Assembly: GCA_022769565.1 (NCBI GenBank)
Contig: JALEJQ010000104.1
Coordinates: forward strand, 1-34,322
Direction of reading: 5' to 3'
Length of the DNA: 34,322 nt
Source: Oscillospiraceae bacterium
GTDB taxonomy: Bacteria > Bacillota > Clostridia > Oscillospirales > Ruminococcaceae
Made by a program: the position numbers and the translations under genes. A model generated the notes under the pieces. The model was not told the origin of the DNA. It saw nothing but the letters and a program-made list of their open reading frames with translations, and made no database searches. This document shows positions 1 through 7,823 of the stretch, in pieces (the first letter of the stretch is position 1; every line of letters starts with the position of its first letter).

Positions 1-2
1 TA

Positions 3-114
3 GATAAATTTGGCAGCTATAATTGCACCACTCGTCGTCAAGCTCCCTTGCCGTGCGACAGCACGCCTGTGGTCGCTTTCCTTGATTGGAGCAATTCTAT
101 CTACCAACTTTATC
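3..114. repeat. Imperfect long foldback, about 112 nt
   Basis: The arms at 3-30 and 87-114 are inverted copies matching at 23 of 28 positions by eye. Between them, TCAAG/CTTGA and CGTGC/GCACG can pair, with an apical GACA loop near 57-60, so the whole stretch can fold into one bulged hairpin. No coding potential was seen. It may be a small non-autonomous element, the end of a larger element cut by the window edge, or a structured RNA. The identity is unknown. Confidence 0.5.
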
Positions 115-160
115 CACCGAACAAATGAGGATTAGTATAACAAACCCGACTGCGAAGCGT

Positions 161-200
161 AACGGGATTCCAAAGGGATGAGTCCCTTTGGAATCCCGTT
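161..200. repeat. Perfect 18-bp hairpin downstream of metF
   Basis: The arms 161-178 and 183-200 are exact inverted copies around a TGAG loop. It lies 27 bases beyond the metF stop codon and may end the minus-strand transcript, but no T-run follows the stem on that strand. The flanking block 132-157 (ATTAGTATAA, then ACCCGACTGCGAAG) resembles the sequence in front of the terminator at 26583-26610, so this may belong to an intergenic repeat family. Confidence 0.6.
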
Positions 201-226
201 ATTATGCTTGCCGCTGTCAGCTTTAC

Positions 227-1087
227 TTACAGCATTGACTTTATGCTGTCGCTTATCTTCTTTGCAACGTAAGGATTATTCATTGTATAAAGATGTATGC
301 CCTCAACGCCGTTTGAGATAAGGTCAACTATCTGGTCAACGGCATAGGCTATTCCTGCGTCACGGAGCGCTTCGGGGTTGTTCTCGTATCTCTGCATAGT
401 CTTTGCAAACTTTGCAGGCAGGCTTGCTCCGCACATGGATACCATACGCTGTATCTGCTTTGCGTTGACAACAGGCATTATTCCTGCTTCTATAGGCACG
501 TTTATCCCTGCTATCCTTGCCTTTTCATAAAAGCTGTAGAAAGCGTCGTTGTCAAAGAAAAGCTGTGACATAAGATGCTCCGCTCCGGCTTCCACTTTAA
601 GTTTTAAGTTGTGTATATCCTCAACCATATCGACAGCTTCAATATGGCACTCGGGGTAGCAGGCACCGGAAACGTGGAAATCTCCGTTTTCCTTTATAAA
701 TCTTGTAAGGTCGCTTGCATATTCAAAATCGTGGAGCCTCGGCATTTCGGGGTTTATATCTCCCCTCAGCGCAAGTATATTTTCAACGTTTCTTTCTTTA
801 AGCTGCGCAAGGCGTGTGAGAACAAGCTCCTTTGTGCTGTAAACACAGGTAAGGTGCGCCGCCGAGGTTATGCCCAGCTTGTTCTGTATATAGGAGGCAA
901 TGTCGCAGGTGGTCGTATCTGCGGAGGTTCCCCTTGCGCCGTAAGTAACGCTGATAAAATCGGGAGAAAGCTCTTTCAGCTCATCAAGAGTGCTGTATAT
1001 TGTTTCGATAGGTGTCGTATTTTTCGGGGGAAATACCTCAAAGGAAAAAACTGTTTTTCCCTTTCCGAAAAGAGATGATATTTTCAT
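227..1087 (-). CDS. metF: Methylenetetrahydrofolate reductase (MetF), 286 aa
   Basis: Reduces 5,10-methylene-THF to 5-methyl-THF, the methyl donor for methionine synthesis; cytosolic FAD-dependent TIM barrel. Visible hallmarks are FEVFPPK at residues 16-22 (E17 is the equivalent of the E. coli catalytic Glu28), AHLTC, the LALRGD segment carrying the flavin/folate-contacting Asp, and SQLFFDND with the folate-contacting Gln. The length is normal for a bacterial MetF without the eukaryotic regulatory domain. The ATG follows an AAAGGA ribosome site. It starts 15 bases after the stop of the acetylesterase gene with no terminator between them, so the two are probably cotranscribed from the promoter at 2661-2689. 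No methionine synthase is in the window. Confidence 0.95.
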   Translation of the reverse strand: MKISSLFGKGKTVFSFEVFPPKNTTPIETIYSTLDELKELSPDFISVTYGARGTSADTTTCDIASYIQNKLGITSAAHLTCVYSTKELVLTRLAQLKERNVENILALRGDINPEMPRLHDFEYASDLTRFIKENGDFHVSGACYPECHIEAVDMVEDIHNLKLKVEAGAEHLMSQLFFDNDAFYSFYEKARIAGINVPIEAGIMPVVNAKQIQRMVSMCGASLPAKFAKTMQRYENNPEALRDAGIAYAVDQIVDLISNGVEGIHLYTMNNPYVAKKISDSIKSML

Positions 1088-1102
1088 TGTTCAAGTCCTT
1101 TC

Positions 1103-2620
1103 TTATGCGTTTCTGTCTGTTCTGAACGGCGCAAGGGGAAGTCCATTCTTTGAGAACACCGTTACTTCTCCGTAATTTACCCAGTTATAACGAGCATAAA
1201 CGGGCGTTTTTACCTCTTTTGAAGAAACAAGCAGCTTGTTTCCCTTTATTTCAACCTCCGCAGGGAAGTATTTTTTATCCACTCCTGCTATTTCAAAACC
1301 GAGGGGCTTTTCTCCCTTTACCTCAAAGCCGTCCTCCGCATAGTCAAAGGAAAGCAGCATACCGTTATCCGTGTATTCCGCAGCCTTGTATACTGCTCCG
1401 TAAGCCTTGTCTGCGGAAATTTTGTGATAAACGTGATAAAGCGCCTGCAGCTCAAGACGTTCGCCCACGGGCTGCTTGTCAAGGGGGTGGATATTGCCGT
1501 ACTCACCGCAGTCAAGAGCCACAGCAAGTCCCGTATTTGCCGTAGTCCGATGAACACGCATCTGCGCTTCTCTGATAAGGCACCAATGCTTTCTGTCCTC
1601 TTCTCCCCTGTTGATGTGCATAGGCAGCTGAACAAAAATAAAGGGCAGAGTATCATCCTTCCAGTCGCTTCTCCACTGCTCAATAAGCATTTTCAGCAGC
1701 TTGTAGTACATCTGCGGCTTGTGGTCGTCGCTTTCGCCCTGATAATAGATGAAGCCTGCAAGAGTATAGGGCATAACTCTTTTCAGCATAGTTTCGTACA
1801 CACCGCCTGCTCTGAAAGGAGACTTGGGACCCAGGGGCTCGGGGTAACGGCAGGGACCTGCATAGGCAAGAGCGTCGCCCCATTCGCCTGTAGGATTTTT
1901 CTCGTAAAATTCGTTTATCTTAGGCTGCCATACCGCAACATAAGCGTTGTAATCGTCAAGCTCGGCGCAGTATTCCTCAAAGGTCTTACCTGCCATAGCT
2001 TCGTCATACTCGTCAACGTAGGACTTCGTATCGGAATCGGAGCAGAGCAGCTCCTTCGACATCCATGCGGAAGCGGAGGTGCCGCCCCAGTTGCAGCCGA
2101 TAACGCCTACGGTCACGCCCAGATCCTCCGACAGCTTCTTTGCAAAATAATATCCCACCGCAGACCATGCCCTTACGGTATCGGGAGCAGCCTTTGCCCA
2201 GCCGCCGTTGCGCTCGTCGGCATAGAAAAATTCGTCTATGTAAGAATTTTTCTTGGTGTAATAAAAACGCACGTTAACGTCCTTTATGCTCTTCATTACC
2301 TCTTCTGCGTTAAGAGAATTCTGCAGTTCAAGCTCCATATTGGACTGACCGCCCGCAAGCCACACCTCGCCTATCATTACATCGGTAAAGGTTATGGTCT
2401 CGCCGTTTGAGGAAACGGTCATTTCGTAAGGTCCGCCTGCTTCCATGGGAGGAAGAACAGCTGCCCACTTATGCTTTTCGGTAACTGCTTTAACGGTTTT
2501 TCCGCCTATGGAAACTTCCACTTCCCAGCCGTCATATGCCATGCCCCAGACGTTTATGTTCTTTCCTCTCTGGAGCACCATATGGTCGGAAAACACAGCT
2601 GCGCAGGATAAAATACCCAT
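1103..2620 (-). CDS. SGNH-fold sialate O-acetylesterase-like hydrolase, 505 aa
   Basis: The sequence has the layout of the SASA family: an N-terminal beta domain (FSDHMVLQRG...VWG at about 9-26), then the nucleophile motif GGQSNME with Ser93, the oxyanion/active-site block YYQGESD and the late His block GNIHPLDK. These enzymes remove O-acetyl groups from sialic acid or from acetylated plant polysaccharides; the substrate cannot be told from sequence, and rumen-type Firmicutes often use them on xylan. The residue before the catalytic His is Asn rather than the Asp of DIHP-type members. No signal peptide is evident, so the enzyme is probably intracellular. Start: ATG at 2620 behind AAAGGATG; an upstream in-frame start at 2689 would fall in the promoter. 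Confidence 0.85.
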   Translation of the reverse strand: MGILSCAAVFSDHMVLQRGKNINVWGMAYDGWEVEVSIGGKTVKAVTEKHKWAAVLPPMEAGGPYEMTVSSNGETITFTDVMIGEVWLAGGQSNMELELQNSLNAEEVMKSIKDVNVRFYYTKKNSYIDEFFYADERNGGWAKAAPDTVRAWSAVGYYFAKKLSEDLGVTVGVIGCNWGGTSASAWMSKELLCSDSDTKSYVDEYDEAMAGKTFEEYCAELDDYNAYVAVWQPKINEFYEKNPTGEWGDALAYAGPCRYPEPLGPKSPFRAGGVYETMLKRVMPYTLAGFIYYQGESDDHKPQMYYKLLKMLIEQWRSDWKDDTLPFIFVQLPMHINRGEEDRKHWCLIREAQMRVHRTTANTGLAVALDCGEYGNIHPLDKQPVGERLELQALYHVYHKISADKAYGAVYKAAEYTDNGMLLSFDYAEDGFEVKGEKPLGFEIAGVDKKYFPAEVEIKGNKLLVSSKEVKTPVYARYNWVNYGEVTVFSKNGLPLAPFRTDRNA

Positions 2621-2660
2621 ATATAAAACATCCTTTCGGTCAGCAAAATAAAACATATAA

Positions 2661-2689
2661 ATTGTACACCAAAAAACGTCCGAAATCAA
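2661..2689 (-). promoter_or_regulatory. Sigma-A promoter of acetylesterase-metF
   Basis: On the minus strand, TTGATT (2689-2684) and TACAAT (2666-2661) are separated by 17 bases. The predicted start near 2654 gives a leader of about 35 nt to the ATG at 2620. Confidence 0.7.
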
Positions 2690-2713
2690 TAGCTTAACTG
2701 TGAATTTATTTCA

Positions 2714-4060
2714 TCACATCTCTCTTGTCAGATCCTTGACCCAAAGGTACTTTTTATAGTGCCTGTACACCGCAGGCAGCTTGATTATTTCGTCAATGTT
2801 TATTATGATATAAACCGCAAGAACAGGCAGCTTAAGAACGAACGCCGAAATAAGTCCCAGGGGCACCGTTACCGCCCACATTGTCACCGTGTCGCAGACA
2901 AGCCCGAAACGTGAATCCCCTCCTGCGCAGAATATGCCAGAAATTGTTGTCATATTCACGGATTTTCCTGCGATATAGTAGCTGCACACTATCAGCATCA
3001 CTTTCAGGTAGCCCTTTGCTTCGGGAGTGAGGTTCGCAGCCTTGACCACAAGAGGGCTTAACGCAAGAAGTACTGCGCCCGATATTATTCCGCCGATAAC
3101 GGCAATGCGGCATACCCTTGCGCCGTATTCCTTTGCACGGTCAAGATTGCCCCGTCCAAGCTCGTTGCCAACGATGATACCGCCGCCGCTTGCAATGCCC
3201 GTGCAAACGCAGACGGCAAGGTTTTTCACTATGTTTGCAATGGAATTTGCGGCAACGGCGTTGTCGTTAAGGTGACCCATTATAACGGTGTACATCGTAA
3301 AGCCGCCGCCCCAGCCTATCTGATTTCCAAGCACGGGGAGGGTGTATTTCCAGAAGTCCTTAAGCAGCGTCCTGTCGTTATGGATAATAAGGCTCAGGCG
3401 TATTTTTATCCTGTCCTTACGCAGCATTTCGGCAAGGGTCCAGACAAGCTCCACAGCCTTTGATACGGTCGTTGCCACCGCCGCTCCGGCTACTCCCATT
3501 GAAGGGAATATTCCTATGCCAAAAATAAGCAGAGCGTTGAGTCCGATGTTGACAGCCATTGAAACTGCGCTTATCACTGCACTTTTCATCGCCTGACCGC
3601 AATTTTTCATTATGCACAGATATATCTGCGAGATACCCAGCATAAAATAGGAAATGCCCACTATTCTCAGATACTCCGCTCCAAGCTCAATGAGCCGCTT
3701 TTCGGGGGTAAACGCCTTCATCAGCAGCTCCGGCAGGAAAATTGCGGCAAGGGTGAAAAGCAGCGAAATGAACACCGAGGCTTTAAGTGAGATACCAAGC
3801 ACCTTTTCAACGGATGCCCTATCCCCCTTGCCCCAATACTGCGCCGTGAAAATGGAAGTTCCTGCCGTAAGTGCAAAAAGGAACAGAGTATAAACGAATT
3901 GCACCTGTCCGGCAAGAGATACCGCCGAAAGGGAATCCTGATTCAAAAAGCCCAGCATTACTGCGTCCGAAGCACTTACCGCAGCTATCATAAACTGCTG
4001 AAATGCTATAGGCAGCACAAGTCTGCGCAGCTTTGCGTAAAAATCCCGTGTATTTTCCAT
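2714..4060 (-). CDS. MATE-family multidrug/metabolite exporter, 448 aa
   Basis: Polytopic protein with about 12 hydrophobic segments and MATE hallmarks: LVLPIAFQQF in TM1, AQYWGKGD after TM2 and the repeated half-domain beginning near KYTLPVLGNQIGWGGGFT. MATE proteins expel cationic compounds using Na+ or H+ gradients; the substrate is unknown here. The ATG at 4060 is chosen because GGTGG lies directly upstream; a GTG three codons earlier (4069) is in frame but overlaps that ribosome site. It is transcribed away from ptsI. There is no terminator between its stop and the acetylesterase promoter, so some read-through into that unit is possible. Confidence 0.9.
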   Translation of the reverse strand: MENTRDFYAKLRRLVLPIAFQQFMIAAVSASDAVMLGFLNQDSLSAVSLAGQVQFVYTLFLFALTAGTSIFTAQYWGKGDRASVEKVLGISLKASVFISLLFTLAAIFLPELLMKAFTPEKRLIELGAEYLRIVGISYFMLGISQIYLCIMKNCGQAMKSAVISAVSMAVNIGLNALLIFGIGIFPSMGVAGAAVATTVSKAVELVWTLAEMLRKDRIKIRLSLIIHNDRTLLKDFWKYTLPVLGNQIGWGGGFTMYTVIMGHLNDNAVAANSIANIVKNLAVCVCTGIASGGGIIVGNELGRGNLDRAKEYGARVCRIAVIGGIISGAVLLALSPLVVKAANLTPEAKGYLKVMLIVCSYYIAGKSVNMTTISGIFCAGGDSRFGLVCDTVTMWAVTVPLGLISAFVLKLPVLAVYIIINIDEIIKLPAVYRHYKKYLWVKDLTREM

Positions 4061-4463
4061 ATTAACCACCGTTTTTCTTCATTTTTTCAAACAGTATTAT
4101 ATAATATAGGCATAAGGTCAAAAATTAAAGCGTTTTTCTGTAAAATATATTTTAAGGAAACGTTTTATGCCCTCTCACTTATACATTTATCGGCATCAGG
4201 ATATATATTCCAAAAGGTCAACAATTTTATTTGCGGCATAAACAATTCTTCCCTACTGAAAAGTCACACTCTAATTTACATTTATAACAAATTTAAAGCT
4301 AATATTAAACGTATAACTGTTAAATATACACAAAAATATTTTAACTCTTTATGCGATAAGCAAATTGACTTTGGATTGACGAGGTGTTATTATAGTATTA
4401 ATGAATAATGAAGATAAACTGCCGTAACTATACGCTCTGTGATCGGAATGAGGTGATCTTTTT
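4061..4463. other. AT-rich divergent intergenic region between MATE gene and ptsI
   Basis: About 400 bases without a credible gene. For the MATE gene (minus strand) a TATAAT is visible at 4101-4096 with only a poor -35 (TTTTTG) 17 bases upstream. The ptsI promoter is at 4365-4393. The middle (about 4140-4360) is AT-rich and shows no clear hairpin, operator or ORF with a ribosome site. Confidence 0.5.
4365..4393 (+). promoter_or_regulatory. Sigma-A promoter of ptsI
   Basis: TTGACT (4365-4370), 17-base spacer, TATTAT (4388-4393). The start near 4400 gives a leader of about 64 nt. No cre-like box was recognised. Confidence 0.65.
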
Positions 4464-6125
4464 ATGACGGGATATAACGGAAAAAGCGTTTTTAAAGGCA
4501 TTGCAATAGGAAAAATCACAGTTTACAAGCGAAAAAGCGTCAGCGTTAAAAGCTATACCGTGTCCGACTGCGAAGCGGAGCTTGAACGGTTTTACAGCGC
4601 AAAGGAACAAGCGGTCAGCCAGCTTGACGAGCTTTACAGCCTTGCCATGAACGAGGTGGGCGGCGAGGACGCTGCCATATTTATGATACATATGATGATG
4701 ATGGAGGATTTCAGCTTCATAAGTTCTATCGAGCATCTCATTTCAGACGGTTATTTCAACGCCGAATATGCTGTCTCCGTTACGGGACAAAGCTTTTACG
4801 ATATGTTCCGCAATATGGACGATCCCTATATGCAGGCTCGTTCCGCAGACGTAAAGGACATTACCACAAGGCTCCTTGATATACTAAGCGGAATAAAGGA
4901 GCAGGAAATATCTTCGGATGAACCTGCCATTATCCTTGCCGACGAGCTTACACCCAGCGAGACCGTGCGGCTTGCAAAGGGAAATATCATCGCTTTCGCA
5001 ACAACGGGCGGCTCCGCAAGCTCACATACAGCCATTCTTGCCCGTTCAATGAAAATGCCTGCTGTAATGGGCGTACCCTTTGAGATAACCCCCGAGCTTA
5101 ACGGAAAAAGAGCCGTTATCGACGGCTATGACGGAGTTATTTACATCGATCCCGATGATGCTTTTATTGCATATATGCTCCGCAAGCAGGCTATGGAGGA
5201 GAACAAATACGCTCTTCTGCTTGAATACAAGGGCAGAGAAAACATCACCGCAGACGGCAGGAAGGTGGACATCTTTGCCAACATCGGCAGAATGCCCGAA
5301 GTCGACGACGCTGTTTACAACGACGCAGGCGGCATAGGTCTGTTCCGAAGCGAATTCATATATCTCGGCAAGGAGACCTTCCCCACCGAGGATGAGCTTT
5401 TCACCGTCTACCGCACCGCCGCAGAAAAAATGCAGGGCAAGGAAGTGGTTATCAGAACTCTTGACGTAGGCGCAGACAGGCGAATGAGGTACTACGGTCT
5501 GCCCGAGGAAAGGAACCCTGCTCTGGGCTGCCGAGGAATACGCTACCTGCTGAAACGCCCCGATATTTTCAAGACACAGCTTAAAGCAATATACCGTGCC
5601 GCTGCATTCGGAAAGGTGTCCGTGCTTTATCCAATGGTCTCCACCGTTGTGGATGTGGGACGGATAAGGAAGATAAACGAAGAGACCGTTGCCGAGCTGA
5701 GGGCTGACGGGATCCCCATAGGCGAAGTGCGGCAGGGCATACTTATTGAAACGCCTTCGGCTGTTATCATAAGCGACCTGCTTATACAGAACGCCGACTT
5801 TCTCAGCATAGGCACCAACGACCTTGCACAGTATACAATGGTAATGGACAGAGAAAACGTGCTTATGAACGACTTTTTTGACCCCATAAACATCTCCCTG
5901 TTCAGAATGATAAAAATGGTCATCGACAACGCCCACAGGTACAGAAAAAAGGTCACGGTCTGCGGCGAAATGGCGGCGGACACTTCACTTACCAAGATAT
6001 TCCTTGCAATGGGAATAGACGGACTTTCGGTAACGCCTTCGGAGATACTGCCTCTGAGAAAGGAAGTCTGCGCTACCGATGTGGGCAGCATAAGTCAGGA
6101 GACGCTGCAGCAGCTTTGGAACTGA
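4464..6125 (+). CDS. ptsI: PTS enzyme I (phosphoenolpyruvate-protein phosphotransferase), 553 aa
   Basis: Cytosolic first enzyme of the sugar phosphotransferase system; it takes phosphate from PEP and passes it to HPr. The N-terminal HPr-binding helical domain is followed by the swivelling His domain with GGSASSHTAILAR, phospho-acceptor His188. The C-terminal PEP-binding barrel shows GLFRSEF, RTLDVGADR, the NPALGCRGIR block, SIGTNDLAQYTM and VCGEMA. The extra residue between GG and SH compared with the GGRTSH form is, as I recall, common in clostridial enzymes. The ATG follows GAGGTGAT. It is not next to its partner HPr, which is at 31186. No clear terminator follows the stop. Confidence 0.95.
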   Translation: MTGYNGKSVFKGIAIGKITVYKRKSVSVKSYTVSDCEAELERFYSAKEQAVSQLDELYSLAMNEVGGEDAAIFMIHMMMMEDFSFISSIEHLISDGYFNAEYAVSVTGQSFYDMFRNMDDPYMQARSADVKDITTRLLDILSGIKEQEISSDEPAIILADELTPSETVRLAKGNIIAFATTGGSASSHTAILARSMKMPAVMGVPFEITPELNGKRAVIDGYDGVIYIDPDDAFIAYMLRKQAMEENKYALLLEYKGRENITADGRKVDIFANIGRMPEVDDAVYNDAGGIGLFRSEFIYLGKETFPTEDELFTVYRTAAEKMQGKEVVIRTLDVGADRRMRYYGLPEERNPALGCRGIRYLLKRPDIFKTQLKAIYRAAAFGKVSVLYPMVSTVVDVGRIRKINEETVAELRADGIPIGEVRQGILIETPSAVIISDLLIQNADFLSIGTNDLAQYTMVMDRENVLMNDFFDPINISLFRMIKMVIDNAHRYRKKVTVCGEMAADTSLTKIFLAMGIDGLSVTPSEILPLRKEVCATDVGSISQETLQQLWN

Positions 6126-6204
6126 CTTTTTGCGTAAGATTAACGAAAAAACGGAACAATTATAGTCTTTTTGTACATTTTTTGAATTTTTTTGTGTTAA
6201 ATAC

Positions 6205-6233
6205 TTGAAAAAATAAATGGAATAATGTATAAT
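6205..6233 (+). promoter_or_regulatory. Sigma-A promoter of the DHH gene
   Basis: TTGAAA (6205-6210), 17 bases, TATAAT (6228-6233). Transcription should begin near 6240, which rules out an in-frame ATG at 6225 as translation start. Confidence 0.8.
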
Positions 6234-6248
6234 AATGGTGTGACTTTG

Positions 6249-6302
6249 TGCGGATCGGTAAGGTCCGTATATGAAGCGCAGATGTATTCTACCAAGCGCT
6301 TC
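6249..6302 (+). promoter_or_regulatory. Two-hairpin leader of the DHH gene, possible cis-regulatory RNA
   Basis: Hairpin A pairs 6249-6256 with 6262-6269 (8 bp including two G-U pairs, loop GGTAA). Hairpin B pairs GAAGCGC (6273-6279) with GCGCTTC (6296-6302) around a 16-base loop. An alternative pairing of GTGCGGA (6248-6254) with TCCGCAT (6301-6307) would disrupt hairpin A. It matches no riboswitch class I could recognise. Confidence 0.5.
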
Positions 6303-6335
6303 CGCATCTCAATTAATAAGGAGTTGTACATCATA

Positions 6336-7256
6336 ATGAGACTTGTTACACGTTCCGATTTTGACGGTCTTGCCTGCGGCGCTCTTCTTAAGGACGTCGG
6401 AGTTATAGATAACTGGAAATTCGCTCACCCCAAGGATCTGCAGGACGGGCTTATTGAAATAACCAAGGACGACTGCCTTGCAAACGTCCCCTTCGTTGAA
6501 GGCTGCGGTCTGTGGTTCGACCACCATTCCAGCGAATTTGAAAGAAACCAACTTGAGGGAAAATACGTTGGTGAGAGCCGCATCGCTCCCTCCTGCGCAA
6601 GGATTATTTACGATTATTACGGCGGAGAGGAACGCTTCTCCCATTATGACGATATGATGATCGCTGTTGACAAGGTGGACAGCGGCAACCTTACAAGAGA
6701 AGAAATACTTAACCCCGAGGGCTGGATACTTGTCGGCTTCCTTATGGACCCCAGAACAGGTCTCGGCAGATGGAGAAACTTCACTATTTCAAACTATCAG
6801 CTTATGGAAAAGCTCATAGACTGCTGCCGTACAATGACTACGGACGAGATACTTGCTATGCCCGACGTTAAGGAGCGTATAGATATTTATTTCGAGCAGG
6901 CTGAAAAGTTCAAGGAAATGGTAAAGGCTCACACAAGAGTTGAAAAGGACGTTATAATCAGCGACCTGAGAGGCGTTGACCCCATTTATTCCGGCAACCG
7001 CTTCCTTATTTACAGCCTCTATCCCGAGCAGAACATCTCCGCCTGGATAGTTAACGGCAAGGGCGGAAAGGGCTGCAGCGCTGCTGTGGGTTATTCCGTT
7101 CTGAACAGGACTTCCAATGTCAACGTTGGCAGCCTTATGCTCAAATACGGTGGCGGCGGTCACAAGGCTGTAGGCACCTGCCAGTTCACCGATGAAAATA
7201 TGGACACCGAGCTGCCCAAAATGCTGGACGAGCTTATCAACTATAAGGAACAGTAA
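6336..7256 (+). CDS. DHH/DHHA1-family phosphoesterase, exopolyphosphatase-like, 306 aa
   Basis: N-terminal DHH domain with TRSDFDGLACG (metal-binding Asp8 and Asp10) and WFDHHSS, and a C-terminal DHHA1 domain ending in KYGGGGHKAVGTC. DHH enzymes hydrolyse phosphodiester or phosphoanhydride bonds in substrates such as short oligonucleotides, pAp, cyclic dinucleotides or polyphosphate. The N-terminal motif lacks the His found before the first Asp in many NrnA proteins, so this is a different subfamily from the copy at 14665 and the substrate is not predictable. Start: ATG at 6336 behind AAGGAG (6318-6323). The gene has its own promoter and a structured leader, and is followed 62 bases later by a small FakA-like gene. 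Confidence 0.85.
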   Translation: MRLVTRSDFDGLACGALLKDVGVIDNWKFAHPKDLQDGLIEITKDDCLANVPFVEGCGLWFDHHSSEFERNQLEGKYVGESRIAPSCARIIYDYYGGEERFSHYDDMMIAVDKVDSGNLTREEILNPEGWILVGFLMDPRTGLGRWRNFTISNYQLMEKLIDCCRTMTTDEILAMPDVKERIDIYFEQAEKFKEMVKAHTRVEKDVIISDLRGVDPIYSGNRFLIYSLYPEQNISAWIVNGKGGKGCSAAVGYSVLNRTSNVNVGSLMLKYGGGGHKAVGTCQFTDENMDTELPKMLDELINYKEQ

Positions 7257-7272
7257 TTTTACAATCTATCGG

Positions 7273-7303
7273 GCTGCTGCAGTATTCTGCGGCAGCTTGT
7301 TTT
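7273..7303 (+). terminator. Intrinsic terminator or attenuator after the DHH gene
   Basis: GCTGCTGCAG (7273-7282) and CTGCGGCAGC (7287-7296) form a 10-bp stem with one G-U pair and a 4-base loop, followed by TTGTTTT. It ends only a few bases before the ribosome site of the next gene, so partial read-through would control that gene. Confidence 0.7.
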
Positions 7304-7318
7304 ATAAGGAGAATAACC

Positions 7319-7570
7319 ATGATAGAATTCAGATATGATACCCAGCTTTTAATTGAGGGAGAAGGTCTTGACGAGGACGCTATCGACGAATATTTCAGAA
7401 CGCATTTCAAGGGCGACAGCCTTCTTGCGGTAGGCGATGAAGATCTTATCAAGATACATTTCCACACAAACGAGCCGTGGCAGGTTCTTGAATACTGCGC
7501 TTCTCTCGGGGAGATATACGACATTGTGGTGGAGGATATGGACAGGCAATCGAGAGGTCTGAAAGGCTGA
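7319..7570 (+). CDS. Small stand-alone protein resembling the post-DAK2 segment of FakA/YloV, 83 aa
   Basis: The stretch DTQLLIEGEGLDED, then LLAVGDEDLIKIHFHTNEP and VLEYCASLGEIYDIVVEDM, resembles the segment that follows the kinase (DAK2) domain in FakA/YloV fatty acid kinase subunit proteins, where a V-GD-DL-KVHVHTN-P block is typical. Here that segment stands alone with its own AAGGAGA ribosome site and start, without kinase residues, so it cannot be a kinase by itself. It may bind a partner of the fatty acid kinase or be a domesticated fragment. This assignment is from memory of the family motif. It follows the DHH gene across a terminator-like hairpin. Confidence 0.7.
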   Translation: MIEFRYDTQLLIEGEGLDEDAIDEYFRTHFKGDSLLAVGDEDLIKIHFHTNEPWQVLEYCASLGEIYDIVVEDMDRQSRGLKG

Positions 7571-7691
7571 CCTTCCGAAGGGGAAATAAAATCAAGCTGT
7601 TTTTTTGTTGAAAAATAAGTGCAAATTGCTATAACAAAGCGGCTTTGAAAACAAGGTTTTTAGCTTTTTTTTAGATAATTTCCATATAATG

Positions 7692-7719
7692 TTGACTTTT
7701 TATATTTAAATGATATAAT
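7692..7719 (+). promoter_or_regulatory. Sigma-A promoter of the Lys/Ala/Pro-rich protein gene
   Basis: TTGACT (7692-7697), 16 bases, TATAAT (7714-7719), giving a leader of about 98 nt. The leader contains a GC-rich CCGG...CCGG hairpin near 7784-7797 just before the ribosome site. The rest of 7571-7823 is AT-rich without genes. Confidence 0.75.
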
Positions 7720-7823
7720 ATATTCAGTAAAAACACGTTCAAATTTAAGTTTGATTTTATTTATTATTAAGTGAGAAAATCCGCCGGTGGGCGCCGGTAA
7801 AAAATGATATGGAGGAAATTTTT

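Noticed and set aside
1424-2410. 328-codon open frame on the plus strand
   Set aside because: Antisense to the acetylesterase, whose motifs are complete on the minus strand.
3899-4408. 169-codon open frame covering the MATE start and the intergenic region
   Set aside because: Half overlaps the MATE gene in antisense, has no ribosome site, and its end runs into the ptsI promoter.
5046-5936. 296-codon open frame on the minus strand
   Set aside because: Shadow of ptsI.
6248-6307. Purine riboswitch, suggested by the TTCTACCAAG segment in the DHH leader
   Set aside because: The TTCTACC stretch falls in a hairpin loop and the three-way junction with its conserved J1/2 and loop-loop elements is not present.
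6225-6335. 37-residue N-terminal extension of the DHH protein
   Set aside because: The upstream ATG lies in the promoter before the -10 box; the ATG at 6336 has AAGGAG.
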